From: Symbiodinium sp. CCMP2592
Taxonomy: Eukaryota > Sar > Dinophyceae > Suessiales > Symbiodiniaceae
Assembly (NCBI GenBank): GCA_905221615.1
Contig: CAJNDT010005423.1
Location: forward strand, 459,001 to 523,000
DNA: 64,000 bases
Direction of reading: 5' to 3'
Shown here: positions 1 to 8,638 of the stretch, piece after piece
Layout of the letters: each line of letters starts with the position of its first letter
Numbering within the stretch: the first letter of the stretch is position 1
Notes under the pieces: model-generated
What the model was told of the DNA's origin: nothing
The model's input: only the letters and a program-made list of their open reading frames with translations
The model's database searches: none
Made by a program: the position numbers and the translations under genes

Positions 1-563
1 CCCGCAGTCGCGCCCGCTTCCATCCACCCCACATTGGTTGCCCGAGTCAACTGCTCCTCGTTTTGAGTGATGTCTTCGAGCCGGCGACCCATCTCCTTGA
101 CCATGGCCATGAACATGAAGACCTTCAGACTGGTGTCCACCTGCTTCGCCTCGAACTTGGCCTGCCAGTTGGCGGCAGTGCGTCTCAGCGTCGGGAGCGC
201 GGCTTCCTCCTGGGTATCGATGAAGGCCATCCACGTCGTGGAAGTGCGAATGCGCCCCAGCTCCGCCTCGTGGCGTAGTAGCAGCTTCGTCATCGTCCGC
301 AGCAACGCCTGCGTACCCGCATCCGGGAGCGCCTCGTCCGACTCCCATTGCCGATTCTGTGGCCATTGTCGCCATCCGCTCTCGTTGCCCTTGCCCGCCG
401 GGTGTCCTTTGGATCCCGGTTTGTAGTGCTTGTGCGGCTCCGGCTGCTCGGTCGCCGCCCCCCGCTTGGGTGGGGTGGTCCCCGGAGGCAGCCCTCCAAA
501 GACTTCCGAGAACTCCCTGCGAGACTGCATCGCCTGGTCCTCCTCGGTCTGGGTATCCGTCAT
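1..563 (-). CDS. Second ORF of retroelement A, LRH[DE] domain (partial)
   Basis: An ATG at 563 opens a frame shifted by one base from the polyprotein and stays open to the window edge (187 codons). It begins acidic and basic (MTDTQTEEDQ), then has a helical stretch around LLLRHEAELGRIRTS, TTWMAFIDTQEE and VFMFMAMVKEMGRR. The same layout is seen in LINE C at 42252-43151 (LALRHDEQITALVSD, VSYVRTEDH, LTLKLLRELKERL), which also starts by overlapping the end of the preceding ORF. I infer a conserved element-encoded protein, perhaps RNA-binding, but I do not recognise its family. The 3' end lies outside the window. Confidence 0.6.
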   Translation of the reverse strand, partial: MTDTQTEEDQAMQSRREFSEVFGGLPPGTTPPKRGAATEQPEPHKHYKPGSKGHPAGKGNESGWRQWPQNRQWESDEALPDAGTQALLRTMTKLLLRHEAELGRIRTSTTWMAFIDTQEEAALPTLRRTAANWQAKFEAKQVDTSLKVFMFMAMVKEMGRRLEDITQNEEQLTRATNVGWMEAGATA

Positions 564-3500
564 GATCCTGACAGAGAACAATGCCTGCAATGGAGGCCTG
601 AAACACTGCACTGCAGCGAGGAACGTGTGCCCTAGGGTCCTTGACTGTCTGCGAGCAGTAAGCGCAAGGAGAGCGGCAGATGAGCCCAAGGGTTGTGCAC
701 CGAGCAGCTGCCGCTTGCTTATGCAGCCAATATTGCGGGTGCGCAAGGCGGATGTGTTGCTTAGCTCCGGGACCAAGCATGGATATCCACTGTCTGCAGA
801 ACACGCAGTACTGACGCAAGCTGCTAACAAAGCAAGGATGCTGGAGTGGTCTTTTCCAGTTTTGTCGAAGCAACCTGCGAAATTCAAGATCCTGAAAAAG
901 TGGCTCGGGCACATCAGCAGCAGGGAGAGTCCGACCCGTGGGTCCCTGTGAGGGCTCTCCACTCGCCGGCGGTACCTTCCCGCCGGGAGCTGTATCGACT
1001 GCACGTGCTCTATGGCCATACAAGACAGGACAGGCTCTACGTAGGTGCTTCTTAAGTGCTTCATGCCGTTTGAACTGGCGAAGGCAGTGTCGACATGTGG
1101 GCATGCCATCTAGGAGGTGAGTCGCATACGGCATGGCGAGGTGATTGAGGTCGGGGTTACGGGCAAGCTCAGGGTGTTTGCGGCCAATGTGCGACAAAAG
1201 ATGTCGCATGTGCCCGAACTGTTGCCCACATTCTGGGCAAAAGATATCGCAGTCCGCTTCGACCGCCAGCAGGCTGACGCCAGCAGGCACACACTCGTCA
1301 CAGGCATCATTATATTCAAGACCAGCCTGGATGTCCCTAAAGATACGACAGCTATGCTCATCAGGACAGCGTCTAACCCGACTCCGAAGAAGCCGGCTTA
1401 GTGCTTCCTTCGGTGAGCAGATCCCCAACCGACGTCGCAGTGCCTGGCTGCTCTCATGCAGGAGGTGTGCCGGGCTGCGGGCAACCGCACGCAGTGCTCT
1501 AGCATCTGCAGATTCCAGGCGACGCATGACAGCCCGGGTAAGACCCACCGCGTGTTGACTGAACAGCTGTGAGCTACGGACGCAGGCCCTGTAGAGCGCC
1601 ACCCTATGACACAAGCGAAGTTTGGAAGAGTGCAGTAGCTTGGTAAGGCGGTGTCTCACCTGGATGCTCATGCGCTGTCGGAGCGCACAGGTCTGCATTT
1701 CGAAACTCGTGAAAGAGGCCTCAACTCCTAGATATGTCAGGCTGTGAACACGTGGAATGTTCAGAGGCTGCGTAGGAGTGCCGAAACACAACACAGGCCC
1801 GCGCGGCGTGCGTTGTACATGTGCACGCAACCAACGCTTGGCTTCGGAGCCCTGCAAACGGATCACAGCTCTAGACTTTGCAGCATTTACAGTCATTCCT
1901 ACCTCCGCAAGCAACGCAAAAGTGGCACGCACGAACCGTCCAGCTTCATGTAGGTCAGCGACACAAGAAATGGCCCATTGTTGCAACGTGTCATCCGCAT
2001 ACATTGTGACAAACTCCTCTGCCCAGGACCTGCTAGTGCGCTCTACTAACATGTCAAACCACCAGCAAGTGAATATGGAGTACAATAAAGGTGAAAGGAC
2101 ACACCCTTGTCTCACCCCACATTCCATTCTGAAACGGCCCTCAGCACGGCCGTGACGAACGGAGTAGTGGCATTGCTCGTGGAGATCAAGCACTAATTCA
2201 CGCAAGTCAGGGCTGACTCCTGCCGCTTCCATTGCCTGGGACAGAGCTGCTCGTGTGACAGTGTCAAAAGCACGACTAAGATCAAGACTAATCATTAGCC
2301 CACCTATGCACTTAGTCGATTTAACCCCCGCTCGGCGGGCGTGCACGCTATCGGCACCGTCCTTGAGTCGTTGTCTGATGACTCGACAGTGTTGAAAAAC
2401 CCTAGCAACCGCCTCATCCAGAGCTCTGCCCTCGCAATAGGCGAATTGAGGCTTCGTGAGCAGCCATGGACGAACCTGCTCTAGTAGCCGCGTTTTGATC
2501 AGGCTCGCCAACACCTTCGACGCGGGGTCTTGGAGTCCTAAGGGTCGAAGGTCAGAAGGGAGACGACTGGGTTTATGGGGTTTCGGGAGTAGGGTCAATG
2601 TGCAATCGCTCATCTGGGGTGGCAGGGGCTGTTGCTGTCGACGACTGTCTTGGAACTGTTGCAAGAAAAAGGTGGCAAACGCATCTGGGCAGCACTTCCA
2701 GACCTCTGCGGCCGGACTAAGCGCAGGGACCGCCTTTTGGTTGCGCATTCTACAGATGGCATCCTTAACCTCGAGCTGTGAGAACTCCGGATCAAGATAC
2801 TGAGTGGAATGGGAGAATTCTTCTTTGCTACTGAAGGCACTACTAAAGTAGTCAAAGATGGCCTGGAATTGTTCCTGCTGATCCAAGAGCTGACCTTGTG
2901 GCCCTCGGATACGAACCGCATCCCGTTTCCGCTTGGGGGCAAGGGACTGCACTATCTTGTAGACAGTACGCATGTCACCCTTATCAGCAGCCGCGTCCGC
3001 TTCGGCAATTTGTTCCTCAAGCCAACGTCTCCTAGCCACCTTGCCTTCCCGCCGAACCGCCCTGGAAGCCTGTTTGAACCTAAAGTAGCTAAGCCATGCA
3101 GCGAAAATCCGCTGCCGTGCAGTCCCTCTGCGCCGGACGCGCAACTGTGCATGCATGCGCCACATGTGCCTGATGCATTGTACAACCGCTGGCGCATCTC
3201 CCGGCCGCTGTCTGTGACTGCGTTGTGCAGGGAAGTAGCGTACACAAATGGGAAGGAGGGCAGCATTGAGGCCAGCAATGGACTTAGACCCAGTAGCTGA
3301 CGCAACCACTTGCAACACTTCAGTCTTAAAGGCTCTGGCATGATTAGTGTCCTGTTGAATACAGGCTGCGAGATGCTCCCGCGAGTACCGCGGCGGTGTC
3401 GCCCTAGCCGGCCGTGCAGAGTTTGTCACCCAGCCGGCGACAAATGGAACAGAGGCTCGCACTGGCCAATGCTTTGGCCCCTCTCTGGCCGGCGAGAGAT

Positions 3501-4647
3501 CCAAAACAACAGGACCAGCTTTCCGGGCCAGGCTATCAGCAGCAGACCGTCTAGTCGCAAGAAAATCGATCTGTGTAATAGTATCCCCGTTCCGAAAAGT
3601 ACCACACCTACTAGCCCTACAAGATCCCCAAGTGTTAAGCAAACAGAGATTGCAGGCTTCCAGACAGGATTGTAACTCAGCTTCAGGCTTGCGACTCCTA
3701 GAAGCAAGAACACCTTTACCAACCAAGCCAGGGATCGGTGCAGTCGTTGCGTTCAGATCTCCTCCGAGAACGATAAGATTACGCTGAGGCACACTCTGCA
3801 GGGCTCTGCCCAGCATGTGCCACAGCTGGACGCGTTGTGAGTCTCCGGCAGGAACAGCCGAGTCCTTCTGCACTGTCTGGTATACAGCAAATAGGTCCAT
3901 CGTGGCATGCGCGCATTGGCATCTGACTTGCAGCACGCGTCCCGGGACCCATGCGCAGAAAGAGACAGTCTCTGGACTAGCAATGCGCCTGGAGATGACC
4001 ATTCCTACGCCACTGTAGCGTTGTTGTGGGTCTGGGGCAACAATGAACATCCAACCAGGAATAACCCAGGTGGCTTCATCACGGCCCAATCCATGGTGTA
4101 GTTCTTGCAGGAAGAGTACATCAATATCTGTGTTGTTCTTCAGATACAAGCAGAGCGTGTCATAAAGATCGGAAGAGCAGCCGCCTATATTATAGGTCAT
4201 GACCCTCAATCGCTGTTTGTGTCGGGGGCCCATGACAGAGCGCGCTGTTTGTGGAGCCGGACCTTGGGCCGCTTGAACAGATGGTTGTCCTGCTCGTCTA
4301 CCTTGCAGATCAGCAGCAGTGCACCACCTGCCACGATAAAATGTGCCTCCCGCTGGGTTGCGAGCTGCACGACTTCTGGCTCTGCGAAAAGCACGTTTAC
4401 GCATCCAAGAAAAAGTAGAGGTGTCCATCCCATGTGTTTTCGCCGCAGTAGCAGCTTCAGCGTGCGGTATGGTAACACACGCAACCCTCGGGTCTGCAGG
4501 ACTGTCAGTAACGATTGATGAAAAAGTAGACATTTCCCGCCGCTGGACTTGGGACCAGCGCAGCCTGAAAGAATCGTCAACGTTGATGGTAGAGCTGGCG
4601 CAAAGTATGCAGAAAGCACAGGCAGAGAGAAGCCACCGGAAACACAT
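1..4647 (-). CDS. LINE-like retrotransposon A polyprotein: endonuclease, reverse transcriptase, zinc fingers (open at window edge)
   Basis: One frame stays open from ATG 4647 (first ATG after an in-frame TGA at 4678-4680) to base 1, about 1,549 codons. Residues about 149-300 hold an endonuclease/exonuclease/phosphatase (EEP) fold of the APE type: VMTYNIGG, FLQELHHG, YSGVGMVIS and GDLNA. The reverse transcriptase follows, with LLPKPHKP, FAYCEGRAL, SLDLSRAFDTV (D789), VRQGCVLSPLL and the catalytic YADD at about 883-886. Three C2H2 fingers and one CCHC-like finger follow from about residue 1130 (CPECGQQF, CRHCLRQF, CVFCRQWI, CAYCSQTV). This is the usual order of an APE-type LINE that nicks its target and copies its RNA there. 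No USP domain follows the fingers, unlike elements B and C. Below about base 563 this frame is glycine-rich and probably only the shadow of the overlapping second ORF. The absence of stops suggests a young copy. Confidence 0.85.
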   Translation of the reverse strand, partial: MCFRWLLSACAFCILCASSTINVDDSFRLRWSQVQRREMSTFSSIVTDSPADPRVACVTIPHAEAATAAKTHGMDTSTFSWMRKRAFRRARSRAARNPAGGTFYRGRWCTAADLQGRRAGQPSVQAAQGPAPQTARSVMGPRHKQRLRVMTYNIGGCSSDLYDTLCLYLKNNTDIDVLFLQELHHGLGRDEATWVIPGWMFIVAPDPQQRYSGVGMVISRRIASPETVSFCAWVPGRVLQVRCQCAHATMDLFAVYQTVQKDSAVPAGDSQRVQLWHMLGRALQSVPQRNLIVLGGDLNATTAPIPGLVGKGVLASRSRKPEAELQSCLEACNLCLLNTWGSCRASRCGTFRNGDTITQIDFLATRRSAADSLARKAGPVVLDLSPAREGPKHWPVRASVPFVAGWVTNSARPARATPPRYSREHLAACIQQDTNHARAFKTEVLQVVASATGSKSIAGLNAALLPICVRYFPAQRSHRQRPGDAPAVVQCIRHMWRMHAQLRVRRRGTARQRIFAAWLSYFRFKQASRAVRREGKVARRRWLEEQIAEADAAADKGDMRTVYKIVQSLAPKRKRDAVRIRGPQGQLLDQQEQFQAIFDYFSSAFSSKEEFSHSTQYLDPEFSQLEVKDAICRMRNQKAVPALSPAAEVWKCCPDAFATFFLQQFQDSRRQQQPLPPQMSDCTLTLLPKPHKPSRLPSDLRPLGLQDPASKVLASLIKTRLLEQVRPWLLTKPQFAYCEGRALDEAVARVFQHCRVIRQRLKDGADSVHARRAGVKSTKCIGGLMISLDLSRAFDTVTRAALSQAMEAAGVSPDLRELVLDLHEQCHYSVRHGRAEGRFRMECGVRQGCVLSPLLYSIFTCWWFDMLVERTSRSWAEEFVTMYADDTLQQWAISCVADLHEAGRFVRATFALLAEVGMTVNAAKSRAVIRLQGSEAKRWLRAHVQRTPRGPVLCFGTPTQPLNIPRVHSLTYLGVEASFTSFEMQTCALRQRMSIQVRHRLTKLLHSSKLRLCHRVALYRACVRSSQLFSQHAVGLTRAVMRRLESADARALRAVARSPAHLLHESSQALRRRLGICSPKEALSRLLRSRVRRCPDEHSCRIFRDIQAGLEYNDACDECVPAGVSLLAVEADCDIFCPECGQQFGHMRHLLSHIGRKHPELARNPDLNHLAMPYATHLLDGMPTCRHCLRQFKRHEALKKHLRRACPVLYGHRARAVDTAPGGKVPPASGEPSQGPTGRTLPAADVPEPLFQDLEFRRLLRQNWKRPLQHPCFVSSLRQYCVFCRQWISMLGPGAKQHIRLAHPQYWLHKQAAAARCTTLGLICRSPCAYCSQTVKDPRAHVPRCSAVFQASIAGIVLCQDHDGYPDRGGPGDAVSQGVLGSLWRAASGDHPTQAGGGDRAAGAAQALQTGIQRTPGGQGQRERMATMATESAMGVGRGAPGCGYAGVAADDDEAATTPRGGAGAHSHFHDVDGLHRYPGGSRAPDAETHCRQLAGQVRGEAGGHQSEGLHVHGHGQGDGSPARRHHSKRGAVDSGNQCGVDGSGRDCG

Positions 4648-4691
4648 TGTAGCGGGGGCACTACCGACCAGCTGAATTCAAGCCGAGACCC

Positions 4692-4692
4692 T

Positions 4693-4754
<62 letters not shown>

Positions 4755-4829
4755 CTATCGTCGTCGTAGTAGTCGTGGTGGTGGTGCTGCTAGTAGTAGT
4801 AGTAGTAGCAGTAGTAGTAGTAGTAGTAG

Positions 4830-4860
<31 letters not shown>

Positions 4861-4866
4861 CAGTAG
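4692..4866. repeat. (TAG)n trinucleotide tract
   Basis: Nearly pure TAG repeats, interrupted around 4755-4795 by CGT/GGT variants, start 12 bases beyond the TGA that precedes element A's start. The tract is (CTA)n relative to the element's sense strand. Confidence 0.9.
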
Positions 4867-5102
4867 TTGTTGTTGCTGTTGATGCTGTTGCTGTTGCAGT
4901 TGTTGCTGTTGTTGGTGACTGTTGGTGACTGTTGGTGAGCGTTAGGTGCGGTAATACGCCCGCCATGCGCGGAGTCTGCTCGCGCAGCGTCCAACTGGAA
5001 ATTGCTGTTGATTGTTGTGATTGTTGTTGTTGGTACAGACAAAAACAGCAGCCTGTAGCATATGTTGATTAGCAACACTTGGGAATGCTTCCGGCGACCT
5101 GC
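4867..5102. other. Spacer between opposed TAG and CTA tracts
   Basis: TTG/CTG-rich, microsatellite-like sequence (4867-4915) followed by about 180 bases without any recognisable gene. It lies between TAG repeats on the left and CTA repeats on the right, so the whole block has inverted symmetry. Confidence 0.5.
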
Positions 5103-5168
5103 TACAGCTGCTACTACTACTACTACTACTTCTACTACTACCACTTCTGCTACTGCTACTACTACTAA
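5103..5168. repeat. (CTA)n trinucleotide tract
   Basis: CTA/CTG/CTT trinucleotide repeats, opposite in orientation to the tract at 4692-4866. Confidence 0.8.
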
Positions 5169-7165
5169 AGCACTACCAGCTGAAGCGGCCCGCGAATTGT
5201 AGCCGTCGAATCACCACAGGACAGCTTGTGGAGGGCCCAACCTGCGAGTAACCAACAGTTCCCGGGCCCCCCCAACCACGCATTTACTTAGTTCAGGCAG
5301 TGCATGGTACCGTTCTTTCAGCTTCTGTGAGGCAGCCTCCAGTTAAGCTTTCATCCTACTTGTGGTGTTTACAAGCACGCGACTTTGCAGGCGTTGCGAA
5401 CAGGAGCTGGCCCGGTCCCGAATCCGGGGGCGGACAACAACTTGCTAAGCAACTTCGTTCTGCTCCTACGCGCGAGGGTTCCCGTTCTTTCCGTTGACGG
5501 GGGAGTCTGATTTGCTTGCATTTCAGGCGGCACAGGGCTGTGTTTGCAAGGCAGGTCTTTGGTTTCTATTACGTTTTTCAGCATGTCTACAGATGCTCTC
5601 CGCCGATGCAGCCCCACCATGCCAAGTGACTGGAAAAGGCTTCTAAGTCCCTGTTGCGCGAGCGGCAGATCCCTGCAATGCCTCCCAGGTCTTCGGAAAG
5701 CTGAAATCGGATGGCACTGGCCAATGCTTTATACTTAGTTCGGTATTGCTCACAGACCACCCGGAACTTTGCTCGCTTCCTCCTACCAGCTTGGGATGGT
5801 CGCAGATGCTTGCCAAGATCAACAAGGGGATGTTTGTTTAATTCTACCTTCTATTCTCAGAGCCTGGGAAAGCCAGCGTTGCCGTGGTCCCACCTTGCTA
5901 AGTTTTTGGGTCAAGCAGTGAAGTTCGAAGTCCAACCAACGACAACAACAACAACACAACTTCGGTTTCTATGCTGCCAGCACTTGCACGTCGAAGCTTT
6001 GTTCTGAGGGATGCGGTCTCGTTACAGTGCAACACTTCCATGCGCGCCACCCATTTGGAGATTTGTTTGCCCCTTTGACTCACAACGAGCTTTTTTGTTC
6101 AGTTAGTATTTTCTTCTGACACAATGGCGAGCCAGAGGATGGGCAATCAGTGCAGGGGTCTTAGCCCGCTGCCAGACTGCGATTGCACGGCTTCCAGGCC
6201 TTTGGGCCCACTTTGTCACAACGGAATGCAACAGCAATGAATCATCCTCGTAATCCCGCTTGTCAGGTAAAGCGGTAAGGCTTCTTTCCTCTGTAAGGCC
6301 TTGTGCTGTTGTATGTCGGGTGAGGCCGGACCTGCCAGATCTGTGAGTGCACACTGTGGATTCCATGGGCTTCAACCTGCAGCTACACGTCTGGATCAGG
6401 CCAATAGTCCCTTTCGTCGGGTAAGGCTGTTGTCTGCAAGGCCCAGCAGTCCCGTACGTCGGATAAGGCCGGACATGCTGTCTACTTGCCAATTTGCCTA
6501 GCAGTCCCGTCCGTCGGGTGAGGCCATGCCATAGCGCTGATGTGCTTGTTTTCTTAGAGAAGCAGCAATTGGTCCTTAGGGCACGTCCTGGACCCCCGGC
6601 TGGTGAGGTAGCCTCCTAACCTGGCGGACGCCAGCTCTCCACACGGGAGTCCCTTGTTCATGTGGGAGGCTGCCGCTGCCGCATGGGAAAATTGCCCTCT
6701 GTTGCAACGGGAGCTTCCCTTCGTAGATCCAGCCTTCCTGGCTTGTTGAGTTTGTTGTTTGATTCTGCTTACGAACATCGCACAGCAGCCGAGCAAAGCC
6801 CGCAAGTTCTGTGAGTGAGTGATACTCCTAAAGCTCTGCTTTGCGAACATCTGCGCGTGCTGAGTCCTCGGACCGGGGCGCAAGGTGCAGTTTTAAGATG
6901 TTCTAAGCGCTCCGCACGGGCTGCGTCCACGGACCGCCGTGTGCAGCAAGTCTTGCCGAGCCTTTGGCAGATTGCTGCGAGGCAAGACTGGCCAGCTATT
7001 GCGCCGGTGTTTAACTTCGTTTGCTTTTCTTTAGGCGTAGCCTGGTCTGTCTGGTTTCGGGTATGATCAACTTGCTCAATACTGTAGCTGGGCGTTCATG
7101 AATGAGTTGTCTGATGCGCGCCAACGTGCGGGACTACCATGGACTACCCGCGTGAGCGTCTGAAT
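5169..7165. other. No recognisable gene; degenerate repeats
   Basis: All frames are short and match no family I know. A GGTCCCGAATCCGGGGGC-like block at 5409-5430 resembles the conserved block in the LINE 5' regions at 13598-13620, 15231-15253 and 28674-28694, so a LINE leader remnant may lie here. Degenerate repeats at 6240-6525 are listed separately. Confidence 0.5.
6240..6525. repeat. Degenerate interspersed repeats with core GTCCCGTNCGTCGGGTRAGGCC
   Basis: At least five imperfect copies are spaced about 45-100 bases apart, near 6249, 6313, 6404, 6448 and 6500. The best preserved are AGCAGTCCCGTACGTCGGAT and AGCAGTCCCGTCCGTCGGGT. The core is partly self-complementary. Confidence 0.6.
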
Positions 7166-7169
7166 GAAT

Positions 7170-7174
7170 GAGTG

Positions 7175-7245
<71 letters not shown>

Positions 7246-7359
7246 ACTACCACTCAACACCGGTCACGACGACGACCACAACAACAACAACTACGACTAC
7301 CACTACGACTACGACTACGACTACGACTACGGCTACTACTACTACTACTGCTACTACTG

Positions 7360-7432
<73 letters not shown>

Positions 7433-7437
7433 TTTTT
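7170..7437. repeat. (TAC)n trinucleotide tract with GAC variants
   Basis: About 265 bases of TAC repeats with an internal CGACTA/ACAACA variant block. In the sense direction of the downstream minus-strand LINE B this is (TAG)n, matching the tract at that element's other end (13788-13961). Confidence 0.9.
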
Positions 7438-7599
7438 CAAATTGAACGCTGCGCGAGCGTGCTCTGCGCTTTGCGGGCGCCTTTGGTCCCGTGCACTCGT
7501 GAAACTGGTTATCTGCTAGCATTCATCGCTCTTATTCCTCTCAAACTGCTCAGTTGAGTAAGACTGTACATCTATGGCTTCCTCCTCCGCCACCTTGTT

Positions 7600-7745
7600 G
7601 TGAACAGACGCGTCCGTCTGTGCACCTGTCCCAGCAATTAGGTCGTACTTCGGGCGAAGCCGGCGCCTAGAGTATCCGTCTTGTGGCGTCCCACACGGAT
7701 TACTCATGCTGGAGACAGAAGGCCGTAAGGGTCACATGTGCGTAA
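7600..7745. repeat. Dispersed repeat, copy 1
   Basis: Contains TTGTGGCGTCCCACACGGAT, GGTCGTACTT and GGCCGTAAGG in the same order and spacing as the segment at 14365-14470. The two copies appear roughly 70% alike by eye. Family unknown. Confidence 0.55.
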
Positions 7746-8200
7746 ACCTACATACGACTCGGAGTGCTTGTCGTGACTACCCCCCAATAAGCGACGCTCA
7801 TGCTCTTGGCTTTCCTCGGACTGCTTCCGTTATTCTGGGTAGGTTTCCTGTAGAGCTGAGTGAGTCAAACAGCCGACAGCTGATTGACCATATCGGCTCA
7901 GGCGAAGTGCAGTGTCCTGCATTTTGCCGTGGCTAGCGCGCTGCTCTACAGCTCCCGAAGAGATTTGCAAAAGCGTCGGAAGAGCACCGAATTCCCAGAG
8001 GCTGTGCCATACGGGATTTGAGGAGTCTGTGACATTTACTAATTGCTCCCGTACTAAAATGGGTGCTTAGCCGAAGCGCCCATATTGGGGCAAGAGCAAT
8101 TCAGCACTAAGCTGGACTAAAAAGTGGCGCACTAGGGAGCGGCATTCTCGCCGACGCTAAAAGTGATTGCAAGGCGTGCTGGGCCCTAGACTGATCTTGA
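7746..8200. other. No recognisable gene
   Basis: No convincing ORF, repeat or RNA gene is visible in this stretch. Confidence 0.4.
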
Positions 8201-8221
8201 GTGAACCTAGCACTAGGAGCC

Positions 8222-8398
8222 ATGTCCTTTGGGGAGAGCGCGGCAGCCTTCAAAGCGCGAGCCAAAGACACTGGGGTGTCGGATGAGAGCATCGCGAAGC
8301 TTGAGGCGGAAGGGTTGACAACGATGGCAACTTTTGCCTTCTGTTGTCATTTCAACCCGGCTGCGACAGATGCTTGTGCTCCGGGCTCGTGGCAGTAG
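8222..8398 (+). pseudogene. Short ORF fragment, FKARAKDTG-type module
   Basis: ATG at 8222 opens 58 codons beginning MSFGESAAAFKARAKDTG and continuing with a motif of the type GVSDESIAKLEAEGLTT and FAFCCHFNP. From memory, similar N-terminal modules recur in many repeat-derived dinoflagellate proteins; I cannot verify that here. It is too short to be complete, lies antisense to LINE B just beyond its 3' end, and is most likely a mobile-element remnant. Confidence 0.35.
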
Positions 8399-8638
8399 CA
8401 GGCGAGGCAGTCATGACGGCCAAAGGGAGCTGGGGGGAAGCTGACTAAATAAAAAGAGCTGATTGAGAGTAAGGAAATTACAGAGTGTGCATGTCCGCGT
8501 GCGCTCATGACACACTTGGCCTTGACGTGAGGCGGCCTGCGTCAACATGAAATTGACGACGGGCTTCTCACGCACGGGCGCCCTGCTTAGCCCTGAGGGC
8601 CGAGGTTGGGCCGGCATGCATCGCCTTAAGCGATGATG

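Noticed and set aside
1-560. Glycine/histidine-rich C-terminus of the LINE A polyprotein frame
   Set aside because: It overlaps the second ORF, has low complexity and no counterpart in elements B or C; more likely a shadow frame.
7164-7560. Poly-tyrosine, poly-threonine and poly-leucine frames
   Set aside because: Pure translation of the TAC trinucleotide tract; the same applies at 4755-5144, 13572-14030, 28169-28669 and 47216-47624.
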